Assembly: GCA_001730095.1 (NCBI GenBank)
Contig: MDLF01000075.1
Coordinates: 1-53,541, forward strand
DNA from: Rhodobacteraceae bacterium (ex Bugula neritina AB1)
GTDB taxonomy: Bacteria; Pseudomonadota; Alphaproteobacteria; Rhodobacterales; Rhodobacteraceae
Direction of reading: 5' to 3'
Length of the DNA: 53,541 nucleotides
Position 1 is the stretch's first letter. Every line of letters begins with the position of its first letter. Of the stretch, positions 45,668 through 53,541 are shown piece after piece. The notes beneath the pieces are model-generated. The model had not been told where the DNA came from. It saw nothing but the letters and a program-made list of their open reading frames with translations, and made no database searches. The position numbers and the translations under genes were made by a program.

Positions 45668-46555
45668 TTAACGCAGGTTGGGAATTTCCGGATTTTCTTC
45701 GGTGGATCCACCCTTCTTCAGGTCCAATCCTGCAAAATCGAACAGTTTCGGGTCCAGAAGATGCGAGGGCCGCGCATTCATCAGTGCTCGGAACATCACC
45801 TGGCGGCGGCCCGGCGAATTTGATTCCCACTGGTCCAGGATCTGTTTCACCTGCTGGCGCTGCAGCCCGTCCTGACTGCCGCAGAGATCGCAGGGAATGA
45901 TCGGATAGTTCATCGAGCGCGCGAATTTCTCGCAGTCGGCCTCAGCCACATGGGCCAGCGGGCGGAACACGAACAGGTCGCCTTCCTCATTGACCAGTTT
46001 GGGCGGCATGGTCGCCAGGCGGCCGCCGTGGAACAGGTTCATGAAGAAGGTTTCCAGAATGTCGTCGCGGTGGTGGCCCAGCACCACGGCCGAGCAGCCT
46101 TCCTCGCGGGCAATGCGATAGAGGTTGCCGCGGCGCAGGCGCGAACACAGCGCGCAATAGGTGCGCCCCTGCGGCACCTTGTCGACAACGATGGAATAGG
46201 TGTCCTGATATTCGATCCGGTGCGGCACGCCCATTCTCTCGAGGAATTCAGGCAGCACTGTGGCCGGGAAGCCGGGCTGGCCCTGATCCAGATTGCAGGC
46301 CAGCAGGTCCACCGGCAGCAGCCCGCGCCACTTCAGTTCATAAAGAACCGCCAGCAGGGTATAGCTGTCCTTGCCGCCGGACAGGCAGACCAGCCATTTC
46401 GGCGTGCTGCCGTCTTGGCGGCGCTCCACCATGCCGTATTGGTCGATCGCCTCGCGGGCATAGCGCACGATGCGTTTCCTGAGCTTCTTGAACTCAGTGG
46501 TCGAGGGGGCGCCGGCAAACAGCGGGTGGATTTCGTCCAGATCATCATCAAGCAT
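45668..46555 (-). CDS. ttcA: tRNA 2-thiocytidine synthetase TtcA
   Basis: 295 residues. Adds sulfur to C32 of tRNA using ATP and a [4Fe-4S] cluster. PP-loop SGGKDS at 59-64, cluster-type cysteines Cys134 and Cys137 (YCALC) and Cys222/Cys225 (CDLC), and the [19 protein letters not shown] signature. Ends with an extra C-terminal tail past residue 260. Downstream of yidD by 56 bases. Confidence 0.95.
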   Translation of the reverse strand: MLDDDLDEIHPLFAGAPSTTEFKKLRKRIVRYAREAIDQYGMVERRQDGSTPKWLVCLSGGKDSYTLLAVLYELKWRGLLPVDLLACNLDQGQPGFPATVLPEFLERMGVPHRIEYQDTYSIVVDKVPQGRTYCALCSRLRRGNLYRIAREEGCSAVVLGHHRDDILETFFMNLFHGGRLATMPPKLVNEEGDLFVFRPLAHVAEADCEKFARSMNYPIIPCDLCGSQDGLQRQQVKQILDQWESNSPGRRQVMFRALMNARPSHLLDPKLFDFAGLDLKKGGSTEENPEIPNLR

Positions 46556-46611
46556 GGCCGCGCCCTAGCCGAGGATGGGCGTTTTGCCAAGGAAAAAAGG
46601 CGTGGAGGGAG

Positions 46612-46842
46612 TCAGTCCTTGCGCTCTGGTACCGGGTCATAGCCGTCTCCACCAAAGGGGTGGCAGCGCCCGATGCGGCGGGCGGTCAGCCAGGCGCCTC
46701 TGATGGCGCCGTGTTTCTCCAGCGCTTCCAAGGCATAGGCCGAACAGGTGGGCTGGTAGCGGCAGTTGAAGCCGACCCATGGGCTGAACAGCAGCCGGTA
46801 GGCGCGCACAGGCAGGGCAAAGAGACGGGCCAGCGGGGTCAT
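46612..46842 (-). CDS. yidD: YidD membrane protein insertion factor
   Basis: 76 residues. Conserved [20 protein letters not shown] and [16 protein letters not shown] small membrane-associated helper of YidC. In its usual place downstream of rnpA. Confidence 0.95.
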   Translation of the reverse strand: MTPLARLFALPVRAYRLLFSPWVGFNCRYQPTCSAYALEALEKHGAIRGAWLTARRIGRCHPFGGDGYDPVPERKD

Positions 46843-46898
46843 GGCGGATAGATAGGGGCAGGGCGCCGCTGTGGCAATGCAGCAGGCTGCGGGGATTG

Positions 46899-47324
46899 CT
46901 ACTGGCCGTGGATTTTCTTCAGCGCATAGATCAGGTCGCGCTTCAGCTCCTCGAGCGGGCGCTGGGCGGTTTCTATGGCGCGGCCGATCAGCACGTAATC
47001 CCAGCCGGGGCGGCCATGGAGGGGCAGAATCATCCGCGCGGCCTCGCGCAGGCGGCGTTTGGCACGGTTGCGGGCCACCGCGTTGCCGACTTTCTTGGAG
47101 CAGGTGAAGCCGATGCGGATACCACCGCTGTCGCGGCGGTCCAGGCCCTGAACCATCATGCCTTTTGTGCCCTGCTTGCGGGCAGGGGGGCGGGCACAGG
47201 CGAGGAAATCACGGCGCTTGGCCATGACGTCCATCTTTTGAGACTCAGGCGCACAAACGGACACCGCCGGAGGCGTGTCCCCTCGGGCAGCGTTGCCGTC
47301 CTTGGGGGCCTCCGGCGGTGTCAT
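46899..47324 (-). CDS. rnpA: Ribonuclease P protein component
   Basis: 141 residues. Protein subunit of the ribozyme that matures tRNA 5' ends. The core [20 protein letters not shown] followed by RRLREAAR is the RnpA signature. It has a long N-terminal extension starting MTPPEAPK, seen in roseobacters; a shorter start at the later Met ([11 protein letters not shown]) is possible. Downstream of rpmH. Confidence 0.95.
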   Translation of the reverse strand: MTPPEAPKDGNAARGDTPPAVSVCAPESQKMDVMAKRRDFLACARPPARKQGTKGMMVQGLDRRDSGGIRIGFTCSKKVGNAVARNRAKRRLREAARMILPLHGRPGWDYVLIGRAIETAQRPLEELKRDLIYALKKIHGQ

Positions 47325-47347
47325 GTCCGTCGATGCCGGAACTAAGC

Positions 47348-47482
47348 TTATGCGCTCAGTTCTTTACGACCGCGGGCGCGGCGTGCATTCAGGATCTTGC
47401 GGCCTGCCTTGGTGGCCATGCGCGCACGGAAGCCGTGGCGACGTTTGCGAACCAGGTTCGAAGGCTGATAGGTGCGTTTCAT
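47348..47482 (-). CDS. rpmH: 50S ribosomal protein L34
   Basis: 44 codons from the ATG at 47482 to the TAA at 47350-47348. Starts KRTYQPS after Met, contains KRRHGFRAR and ends GRKELSA, the L34 pattern. First gene of rpmH-rnpA-yidD, with a strong promoter upstream. Its short length makes it easy to miss. Confidence 0.97.
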   Translation of the reverse strand: MKRTYQPSNLVRKRRHGFRARMATKAGRKILNARRARGRKELSA

Positions 47483-47550
47483 CGCTCCGGTCTCCAAATT
47501 ATCATCGGGTGTGCGGAATCGCCCGCCCGGGGTCTATCTCGAAGCCCGGT

Positions 47551-47579
47551 CTTTAGGAGGGAATGACGGGTAAGTCAAA
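47551..47579 (-). promoter_or_regulatory. rpmH promoter
   Basis: On the minus strand TTGACT (47579-47574), 17-base spacer, TAAAGA (47556-47551), about 69 bases before rpmH. Close to consensus spacing and sequence. Confidence 0.7.
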
Positions 47580-47775
47580 CCCCGCAAGCCGCCTTTTCCG
47601 GGCAATATGCAACATTTCTGCCGAAAACTGCCCCGGGCGGCCTGCCCGGACGCGGCGGCTGTAACATGCACCGGATGATTCTGCCATAAAGCTCACGGAA
47701 ACCGGCGTTGTGATCAAGCGGCTGTGAAACGGGGCTGGCTGCCCTCGCCGCAGGCCCAAATTAGACGTAGCAACA

Positions 47776-48588
47776 ATGGGCATCGATAGAGACGGACTTA
47801 TGAGTGACATGACAGAGACCCCGAAACCCGGTTCGCAGCCCGGAACGGAGACGGCCAGTTCCAAGACTGCCAGTTCGAAATCGGGTGCCGTACGCCACCT
47901 GCCGCTGATTGCAGTGGTGGCCGTTGCCTTGATTGGCGCCATTGTGCTGAAGGATTATCTGACCTTTGACACGCTGCGCGACAACCGCGAGGCGCTGATG
48001 GCGTTCCGGGATCAGAACTATCTGGGGCTCGTGGCGCTGTTCATGGGGATCTATGTCGTGATCGTGGTGTTCTCGCTGCCTGGCGCTGCGGTGGCTTCGG
48101 TGACGGGCGGGTTTCTGTTTGGTCTTGTTTCCGGCACGGCTTTCAATGTGGTGTCCGCCACCATCGGAGCCGCGGGGATTTTCCTGGCGGCGCGCATGGG
48201 GCTGGGGGCGATGCTGACGGCGCGGATGGAATCTGCCGGGGGCCGGGTGCAGATGCTGAAGAATGCGCTGCGCCAGAATGAAATAGAGGTCCTGCTGCTG
48301 TTGCGGCTGGTGCCGGCGGTGCCGTTTTTCGTGGCCAATCTGCTGCCGGCGCTGGTTGGTGTGAAACTCGGCAACTTCCTGTGGACCACCGCAGCGGGGA
48401 TCATTCCGGGCGCCATTGTGTTTACCTGGATAGGCGTGGGTCTGGGCGAAGTGTTTGACCGGGGCGAAGACCCGGATCTGAGCCTGTTATGGGAGCCGCA
48501 TGTGATCGGGCCGATCCTGGGCCTGTGCATTCTGGCGGCAATGCCGATCATCGTGAAATCCGTTCGCAGCAAAAAGAAAGGCGTCTGA
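47776..48588 (+). CDS. TVP38/TMEM64 (VTT-domain) membrane protein
   Basis: 270 residues. Basic/polar N-terminus, TM1 (LPLIAVVAVALIGAIVL), then the VTT/DedA core: FSLPGAAVASVTGGFLFGL, MLKNALRQNEIEVLLLLRLV, PFFVANLLPALVGV and FLWTTAAGIIPGAIVFTWIG. Probably a lipid-scramblase-like or transporter protein; substrate unknown. A start at 47800 (MSDMTETP) is equally possible. Two bases separate it from the oxidoreductase gene. Confidence 0.87.
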   Translation: MGIDRDGLMSDMTETPKPGSQPGTETASSKTASSKSGAVRHLPLIAVVAVALIGAIVLKDYLTFDTLRDNREALMAFRDQNYLGLVALFMGIYVVIVVFSLPGAAVASVTGGFLFGLVSGTAFNVVSATIGAAGIFLAARMGLGAMLTARMESAGGRVQMLKNALRQNEIEVLLLLRLVPAVPFFVANLLPALVGVKLGNFLWTTAAGIIPGAIVFTWIGVGLGEVFDRGEDPDLSLLWEPHVIGPILGLCILAAMPIIVKSVRSKKKGV

Positions 48589-48590
48589 GC

Positions 48591-50009
48591 ATGAGCAGCA
48601 TTACTTGTGATCTCTTGGTGATTGGAGCCGGGTCGGGGGGGCTGTCGGTGGCCGCCGGAGCCAGTCAGATGGGGGCGGATGTTGTCCTGCTGGAAGGGCA
48701 TAAAATGGGCGGCGACTGCCTGAACTACGGCTGTGTGCCTTCCAAGGCGCTGCTGGCCAGCGGCAAGGCCGCCCATATGCAGGCGCATACCCAGGGTTTT
48801 GGGGTGGCGGATCAGGTGCCGCAGGCGGATTATGCGGCCGCCAAGGATCATGTGCAGGCAGTCATCGATACCATTGCGCCGGTGGACAGCCAGGAACGGT
48901 TCGAAGGCTTTGGCGTGCGGGTGATCCGGGAATACGGGCATTTCGTCTCGCCCACCGAGGTCGCGGCCGGTCCGCACCGCATCACGGCGCGGCGGGTGGT
49001 GATTGCCACCGGCTCCTCGCCGCTGGTGCCGCCGATCCCGGGGCTGGACACAGTGCCGTATGAAACCAACGAAACCCTGTTCGAGCTGCGCGAAAAGCCG
49101 GAGCATCTGCTGATCATCGGCGGCGGCCCCATCGGCATGGAGATGGCGCAGGCGCATGTGCGTCTGGGCAGCAAGGTGACCGTGATCGAAGGGATGAAGG
49201 CGCTGGGCAAGGATGATCCAGAGGCCGCTGCTTTGGTGCTGGATCATTTGCGCAAAGACGGTGTTGAGATCGTCGAAGGCGCCATGGTCTCCCGCATTGG
49301 CGGGCAGGCAGGCGCCATTGAGGTCGAAACCCGTGACGGAAGCAGGTTCCACGGCACGCATCTGCTGATGGCGGTGGGGCGCAAGGCCAATATGGGCCGG
49401 TTGAACCTGGCCGCCGCCGGGATTGAAACCCAGGGCAATGGCATCAAGGTGGATGAGAGCCTGCTGACCAGCAACAAAAAAGTATACGCCATCGGCGATG
49501 TGGCCGGCGGGCTGCAGTTTACCCATGTGGCGGGGTATCACGCGGGCATCATTATCCGATCCGCGCTGTTCGGCCTGCCGTCCAAAGCCAGGACCAGCCA
49601 TATCCCCTGGGCGACCTATACCGATCCGGAACTGGCACAGGTGGGGCTGACAGAAGCGCAGGCACGTGACATTTACGGCGTCAAGCTGGAGGTGGCGCGA
49701 TTTGATTACCATCACAACGACCGTGCCATTGCCGAGCGCAAGACCAGAGGCTTCATCAAAGTCATGGTTTTCAAGGGCCGCCCTGTTGGCGTGACGATTG
49801 CCGGCCATCAGGCGGGAGAGCTGATCGGCCTGTGGTCGATGGCCATCGCCAACCGGCTGAAAATGGGTCAGATTGCGGCAATGGTTGCGCCTTACCCCAG
49901 CATCGGCGAAATTAACAAGCGGGCGGCGGGCGCTTATTTTTCCCCGCGGCTGTTCGACAGTGGTTTTGTTAAACGCGCAGTGCGCTTTGTTCAGCGCTGG
50001 ATTTCATGA
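48591..50009 (+). CDS. FAD pyridine-nucleotide disulfide oxidoreductase (Lpd/MerA-like)
   Basis: 472 residues from the ATG at 48591. FAD site LLVIGAGSGGLSVA (9-22), redox disulfide Cys43-Cys48 in GGDCLNYGCVPSKAL, NAD(P) site IIGGGPIGMEMAQA, FAD site YAIGDVAGGLQFTHVA, dimer domain at the C-terminus. The usual HAHPTLSE base motif of dihydrolipoamide dehydrogenase is here VAPYPSIGE: Tyr replaces His, so it is unlikely to be a true dihydrolipoamide dehydrogenase. Joined closely with the TVP38 gene, a pairing I recall as recurrent or fused in other bacteria. Substrate unknown. Confidence 0.87.
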   Translation: MSSITCDLLVIGAGSGGLSVAAGASQMGADVVLLEGHKMGGDCLNYGCVPSKALLASGKAAHMQAHTQGFGVADQVPQADYAAAKDHVQAVIDTIAPVDSQERFEGFGVRVIREYGHFVSPTEVAAGPHRITARRVVIATGSSPLVPPIPGLDTVPYETNETLFELREKPEHLLIIGGGPIGMEMAQAHVRLGSKVTVIEGMKALGKDDPEAAALVLDHLRKDGVEIVEGAMVSRIGGQAGAIEVETRDGSRFHGTHLLMAVGRKANMGRLNLAAAGIETQGNGIKVDESLLTSNKKVYAIGDVAGGLQFTHVAGYHAGIIIRSALFGLPSKARTSHIPWATYTDPELAQVGLTEAQARDIYGVKLEVARFDYHHNDRAIAERKTRGFIKVMVFKGRPVGVTIAGHQAGELIGLWSMAIANRLKMGQIAAMVAPYPSIGEINKRAAGAYFSPRLFDSGFVKRAVRFVQRWIS

Positions 50010-50024
50010 ATTGAAGGCGGCCTA

Positions 50025-51410
50025 ATGCTCAATACGCTCTCGGGCAGATTCCTGATCCTGACCACGGTCTTCGTGATGCTGGCCGAGGTGCTGATCTTTG
50101 TGCCGTCGATTGCGCGGTTCCGCGAAGATTATCTGGCGGACCGGCTTGAGCGGGCGCAGATCGCCTCTCTGGCGCTTTTGGCAGATGACATGCTGGAGAC
50201 CGAGCTGGAAGCGGAGCTGCTGGAAAATGCGGGGGTCTACAATGTGGTGCTGCGCCGCGACGAGATCCGTCAGCTGATGCTGGCCTCGCCCATACCACAG
50301 CAGATCACCGCCACCTACGACCTGCGCATGGCCGGCGCCATGATGCTGATCATGGATGCCATGGCCCGGCTGGTGCGGCCGGAGAATGAAATTATCCGGG
50401 TCATCGGTGCGCCGGTGCGCGAGGCGGGGTTGCTGATCGAGGTGACAATAGAGACCGCGCCCTTGCGGGCCGCCATGATCGACTACGGGGTGCGGATCCT
50501 GATCCTGTCGGCGGTGATTTCGGTCTTTACGGCGGTGCTGCTGTTCATTGCGGTGCGCATCGTGCTGGTGAAGCCGATCAAGGGTGTGGCCGGCTATATG
50601 CAGCGCTACGCGGCGGCCCCGGAGGACGGGCGTGGCATCATCCAGCCCAGCTCCAGCGTGGTAGAACTGCGCGAGGCGGAAGAGGCGCTGATGCAGTTGC
50701 AGACCGAACTGACCCAGGCGCTGAAGCAGCGGGAGCGGCTGGCGCAGCTGGGCGGTGCGGTGGCCAAAGTCAGCCATGATCTGCGCAATATTCTGACCTC
50801 GGCCCAGCTGTTCACCGATCGCATCGAGATGAGCGAAGACCCGCTGGTGCGCCGGTTGGCACCAAAGCTGGTGAATTCGATCACCCGCGCGGTGTCACTG
50901 TGCGAAGGCACCCTGGCTTTCGGCAAGGCAGAGGAGCCGTCACCCACATTTGGTGTGATCTGCCTGCATGAGATCGCAGCCGATATTGCCGAAAGCGAAT
51001 TGCTGGCCGCGGACAGCGATTTGGTAAAGATCATCAACGCGGTGCCCAAGCCGATGATGCTGCGCGCCGATCCAGAGCAGCTGTTTCGCATCGTGCTGAA
51101 CCTGGTGCGCAATGCCCGCCAGGCGATTGCCGCCACTGCCAGGCCAGGGCAGGTCACGGTGGATGCGCAGGAAGAAGCTGATGCCTGGTACATCACAGTC
51201 GCCGACACCGGGCCAGGCCTGCCGCAAAAGGCACAGGACAATCTGTTCACCCCGTTTCAGGGCGGCATCCGCAAGGGCGGCACGGGGCTGGGGCTGGCGA
51301 TTGCTGGCGAGCTGGCCCGCGGCCATGGTGGCAGTGTGACGTTGAAGGAAACCGGCGCCCAGGGCACCGTGTTCGAGATCCGCCTGCCCAAGGGCGACGG
51401 CGCGCTGTAG
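50025..51410 (+). CDS. Sensor histidine kinase
   Basis: 461 residues. TM1 (about 8-29), periplasmic sensor with no domain I can name (30-153), TM2 (about 156-181), then HisKA with His251 (KVSHDLRNIL) and HATPase_c (NLVRNARQAI, DTGPGLP, GGTGLGLAIA). No response regulator gene is next to it, so it is an orphan here. It starts 15 bases after the oxidoreductase gene, so the three genes 47776-51410 may be one operon and its signal may relate to their activity. Confidence 0.9.
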   Translation: MLNTLSGRFLILTTVFVMLAEVLIFVPSIARFREDYLADRLERAQIASLALLADDMLETELEAELLENAGVYNVVLRRDEIRQLMLASPIPQQITATYDLRMAGAMMLIMDAMARLVRPENEIIRVIGAPVREAGLLIEVTIETAPLRAAMIDYGVRILILSAVISVFTAVLLFIAVRIVLVKPIKGVAGYMQRYAAAPEDGRGIIQPSSSVVELREAEEALMQLQTELTQALKQRERLAQLGGAVAKVSHDLRNILTSAQLFTDRIEMSEDPLVRRLAPKLVNSITRAVSLCEGTLAFGKAEEPSPTFGVICLHEIAADIAESELLAADSDLVKIINAVPKPMMLRADPEQLFRIVLNLVRNARQAIAATARPGQVTVDAQEEADAWYITVADTGPGLPQKAQDNLFTPFQGGIRKGGTGLGLAIAGELARGHGGSVTLKETGAQGTVFEIRLPKGDGAL

Positions 51411-51512
51411 CCGGCATCGGCGGCTGTTGCGCCGGAAAGCGACAGCGGCACGGCACTATTTTTGTTTTTGGGGTTGCGACTCCCCAGCGGTATAAGTAAA
51501 CCCCGCCGCAGT

Positions 51513-51589
51513 GGACCGATAGCTCAGCTGGATAGAGTACTTGACTACGAATCAAGGGGTCGGGGGTTCGAATCCTCCTCGGTCCGCCA
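51513..51589 (+). tRNA. tRNA-Arg (anticodon ACG)
   Basis: A 77-base cloverleaf. Acceptor GGACCGA pairs with TCGGTCC, followed by G and CCA. D-arm AGCTCAGCTGGATAGAG is typical. Anticodon stem CTTGA/TCAAG encloses the loop CTACGAA, giving ACG. T-arm GGGGGTTCGAATCCTCC is complete. It reads CGN arginine codons, with A34 normally edited to inosine. CCA is encoded. Confidence 0.97.
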
Positions 51590-52521
51590 CTACCCTATTT
51601 GTCGGGCGACACATAGTTCTGCCATTAGCGACAGAACCTTTCCTTTTTCGTGTCTCCAACATCCCCGCTCGCGCCTCCTGTTCCGCCAGTGGCGAAGCCT
51701 TCCCTGATTTTCACTTCGGAAGACCTCGTGTCTTCCGGAGGGCAAAGCAGGGTGGGCGCAGCCCGGACTGCGGCCGGACGGTGATCTGACACACGGGGCC
51801 GGAGCGGTGAAATTGGGAGGGGCCCGCGCCTGGCGCGGGAGGAACCGGATTTCTCCGTGGAGGCTGACGCGCAGCGGCATCAGAACCCGTGTTCAGATCG
51901 CCGGCCGGATGGCAGGCGGACCAATCAAATGGAAAATGCCGGGGCAGGGGGGAGCGGGCACAGCCCGTCGATGCCCTGCCTCGACTCCTGGGATATGCAA
52001 TCCGCGCACCCCGCGCGGATTTCTACTGTCTTTAGCTGAAGGCGCAGTTGCCCAGGCAAAACAGCCAAGTCCTGCTACGGCAAAAGGGATCGTTACCTTC
52101 TGATGCGGAAACTGGGTAGTTCAAACGACTTGTGGCCGCGGTGGAAAGTGGCTCGGAACGAGACGCCTTCCGCCGCTCCCGGGTCGCAGGGAGTTTGAGC
52201 TGCCCAGGTTCCGTCCGGATGCCGATGCAGTCGGTGTCCGGATAGAGCCTGATCACGAGCTGAAAGCTCGGGATTTGCCCACCCAAGAACGGGCGCTCAA
52301 GACGAGCATGGAAAAGACCCGTACAGCCCGGAGCGGACATAGACACGGCGGCGGGTGCCAAAGATGCTGTCGGTGCAAAATTCCATGGTCACTTTCCCGG
52401 AAGCGGACCCTCGGCAGGGCCGAGCTGCCTCATGTGATGCTGAGGGTCGCACCAAGGGCAGCGGAGCGCAGATTGCGACTCTATCGAATTTCATGTGAAC
52501 CCCTCTTGCCGACACGGCCTG
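51590..52521. other. Gene-free stretch downstream of tRNA-Arg
   Basis: About 930 bases without a recognisable gene. Frames on both strands are short, basic and match nothing I know. No copy of the tRNA 3' end is seen that would mark an integrated element. It may be decayed mobile or accessory DNA, since a pseudogene and an IS follow. Confidence 0.5.
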
Positions 52522-52561
52522 GTAAAACAACGGGCATCTTTTATGATGCCCGTTGTTTTAC
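52522..52561. terminator. Bidirectional terminator of the chemoreceptor pseudogene
   Basis: A perfect 17-bp stem: 52522-52538 matches 52545-52561 in reverse complement, loop TTTTAT. TTTTA follows the GC-rich part on the plus strand and TTGTTTTAC on the minus strand, so it can stop transcripts from both sides. It lies 28 bases after the receptor stop. Confidence 0.85.
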
Positions 52562-52589
52562 TTGATACCTTCACTGCAACTGTCGTTGT

Positions 52590-53451
52590 TCAAAAGTTAT
52601 CCCATCCTTGGGCCACACGAAGCTCTTCCTGCTCGAATGCAGGTTCCGGATAGGAGTTGGATTGATCCGGCTTTCCAGGCCGAGAAACCAGTTCCCGGCC
52701 CTCAGATCCGTCTCTGAACTTGGACACTTCTTGAGTAAGCTGGCCTGCATCATTCGATAGCATCTGGCTGGCTGCCGAAGTTTGCTCCACCATGGCTGCG
52801 TTTTGCTGAGTTACCTGGTCAAGCTGTGATACGCCCTGATTGATTTCCAGCAACGCTGTTGATTGTTCCGAAGCGCCGGTGGCAATTTCCTGAATATGTT
52901 CGGAGATAGTGGCAACGCTCTTAATAGTCTGCTGCAGTTCTTCGCCGGATTTCCCAACAAGGTCGACGCCAGTGACCACTTGTTGGTTGCTCTCGCCTAT
53001 CAACTGTTTGATTTCGCCAGCAGCGTCAGCTGATCGTTGTGCAAGCGCCCGAACTTCAGAAGCAACGACGGCAAAGCCGCGTCCGGCCTCTCCGGCACGT
53101 GCTGCCTCAACCCCAGCGTTCAGTGCCAGAAGATTGGTCTGGAAGGCAATATCATCAATCACGCCGATGATCTTCGAAATCTGCTCTGAAGAGCTTTCGA
53201 TTTTCGCCATAGCGCCAATTGCACTACCCACGACTTCGCCGCTTTGCACAGCAGAAGTTTTAGCTTCAGCCACAATGCCTTCGACCGTCCGAGCGCCCTC
53301 AGCAGATGCTTTCACGGTCGCGGTCAGTTCTTCGATTGCTGCAGCTGTTTCTTCCAAGGTCGCTGCGAAAGATCATTGGCAGATTGTGAAATCTCATCTG
53401 CTGTACGGCCAACCGCCGATGACACTTGCTTCACCGCCGTTATAGACGTGC
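52590..53451 (-). pseudogene. Methyl-accepting chemotaxis protein, truncated and frameshifted
   Basis: Minus-strand C-terminal signalling half of a receptor. The hairpin tip [20 protein letters not shown] is present and it ends in GWDNF, a CheR-tether-like pentapeptide. At about 53364 the frame breaks. Upstream codons read TAVKQVSSAVGRTADEISQS and on to NDLSQR in one frame, and the rest [13 protein letters not shown] in another; the expected RTExQAA between them is missing. A deletion of about 19 bases explains both the gap and the shift. At about 53452 the gene is cut off by an IS element. The sensor domain, membrane spans and HAMP are not in the window. Related to the intact receptor at 20071-22503. 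Confidence 0.9.
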
Positions 53452-53541
53452 TAGGCCGTGTTGACAAAAGGGATTCACAGGCAGCGCTGAACGTGATTCA
53501 AGCTGGTATCTGCGATGGAGACCAGCTTGGCACGAGACCTT
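53452..53541 (+). mobile_element. IS5-family element, left end and first codons
   Basis: From about 53454 the sequence GGCCGTGTTGACAAAAGGG follows a CTAG in the receptor gene. This looks like the inverted-repeat end of IS5-family (IS427-group) elements, which insert at CTAG-like sites. An ATG at 53515 opens METSLARDL, similar to the start of such transposases, and runs off the window. Family call from memory. Confidence 0.65.

Noticed and set aside
47483-47775. Replication origin next to rpmH
   Set aside because: rpmH-rnpA often marks oriC in other phyla, but no DnaA-box cluster or A/T-rich unwinding region is seen and dnaA is absent. The gap holds the rpmH promoter.
52032-52530. Two minus-strand open frames of about 80-110 residues downstream of tRNA-Arg
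   Set aside because: No start with a ribosome binding site, no recognisable family, and composition like random high-GC sequence.
1-53541. CRISPR arrays, prophage genes or toxin-antitoxin pairs
   Set aside because: No regularly spaced repeats, cas-like proteins, phage structural proteins or recognisable toxin/antitoxin pairs were seen anywhere in the window.

Overview
This window reads as chromosome of a marine alphaproteobacterium of the Rhodobacteraceae (roseobacter group, near Leisingera, Phaeobacter or Ruegeria). The basis is the high-GC coding style, a bztABCD-type amino-acid transporter, an ATP12 chaperone gene, paired DUF1127 genes, the MTPPEAP start of RnpA, and CCAGAAAGAAG-type intergenic repeats. 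The genus is an inference from remembered families; no search was run.

Layout. 1-431: insertion-sequence debris, made of the first codons of an IS30-type transposase on the minus strand and the decayed C-terminal end of an IS5-type transposase. 957-3210: UDP-glucose dehydrogenase and a UDP-glucuronate 4-epimerase-like enzyme (UDP-uronic acid supply). 3588-19901: the S10/spc/alpha ribosomal protein cluster from rplB to rplQ with secY, adk and rpoA. The usual order is kept but it is interrupted three times: a 2OG-Fe(II) oxygenase-like gene plus two minus-strand small genes, two DUF1127 genes, and a minus-strand BLUF blue-light sensor. At the first two breaks a factor-independent terminator closes the upstream r-protein block. 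Good sigma70-type promoters reopen the cluster before rplO and rpsM.

20071-29866: a double-CHASE3 chemoreceptor, DAHP synthase behind a Phe/Trp/Tyr-rich leader peptide and attenuator, an HtrA protease, then rarA, crcB, an rluC-type gene, a HAD phosphatase and ATP12 in one direction. 30098-34578: bztABCD transporter. 34661-38785: small metabolic genes (DUF411, SixA-type phosphatase, an odd ferredoxin, a GYD protein, argB, an SDR). 38873-47482: a minus-strand run with a PepSY protein, a DUF2946-like protein, engB, a MOSC protein, yidC, an EAL phosphodiesterase with a broken GGDEF motif, ttcA, yidD, rnpA and rpmH. 47776-51410: a TVP38/VTT membrane protein, a disulfide oxidoreductase and a histidine kinase. 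51513-51589: tRNA-Arg(ACG). 52590-53451: a chemoreceptor pseudogene cut by an IS5-family element that runs off the window.

The most interesting point is the aromatic leader peptide and terminator in front of DAHP synthase (22612-22751). Its promoter is placed so that the message may begin at or next to the leader start codon. Other points worth a second look are the BLUF gene inside the ribosomal cluster, the matched promoters of the twin DUF1127 genes, a ferredoxin with widened cysteine spacing, and a repeated intergenic module. Both ends of the window lie in insertion sequences, which suggests assembly breaks at repeats.
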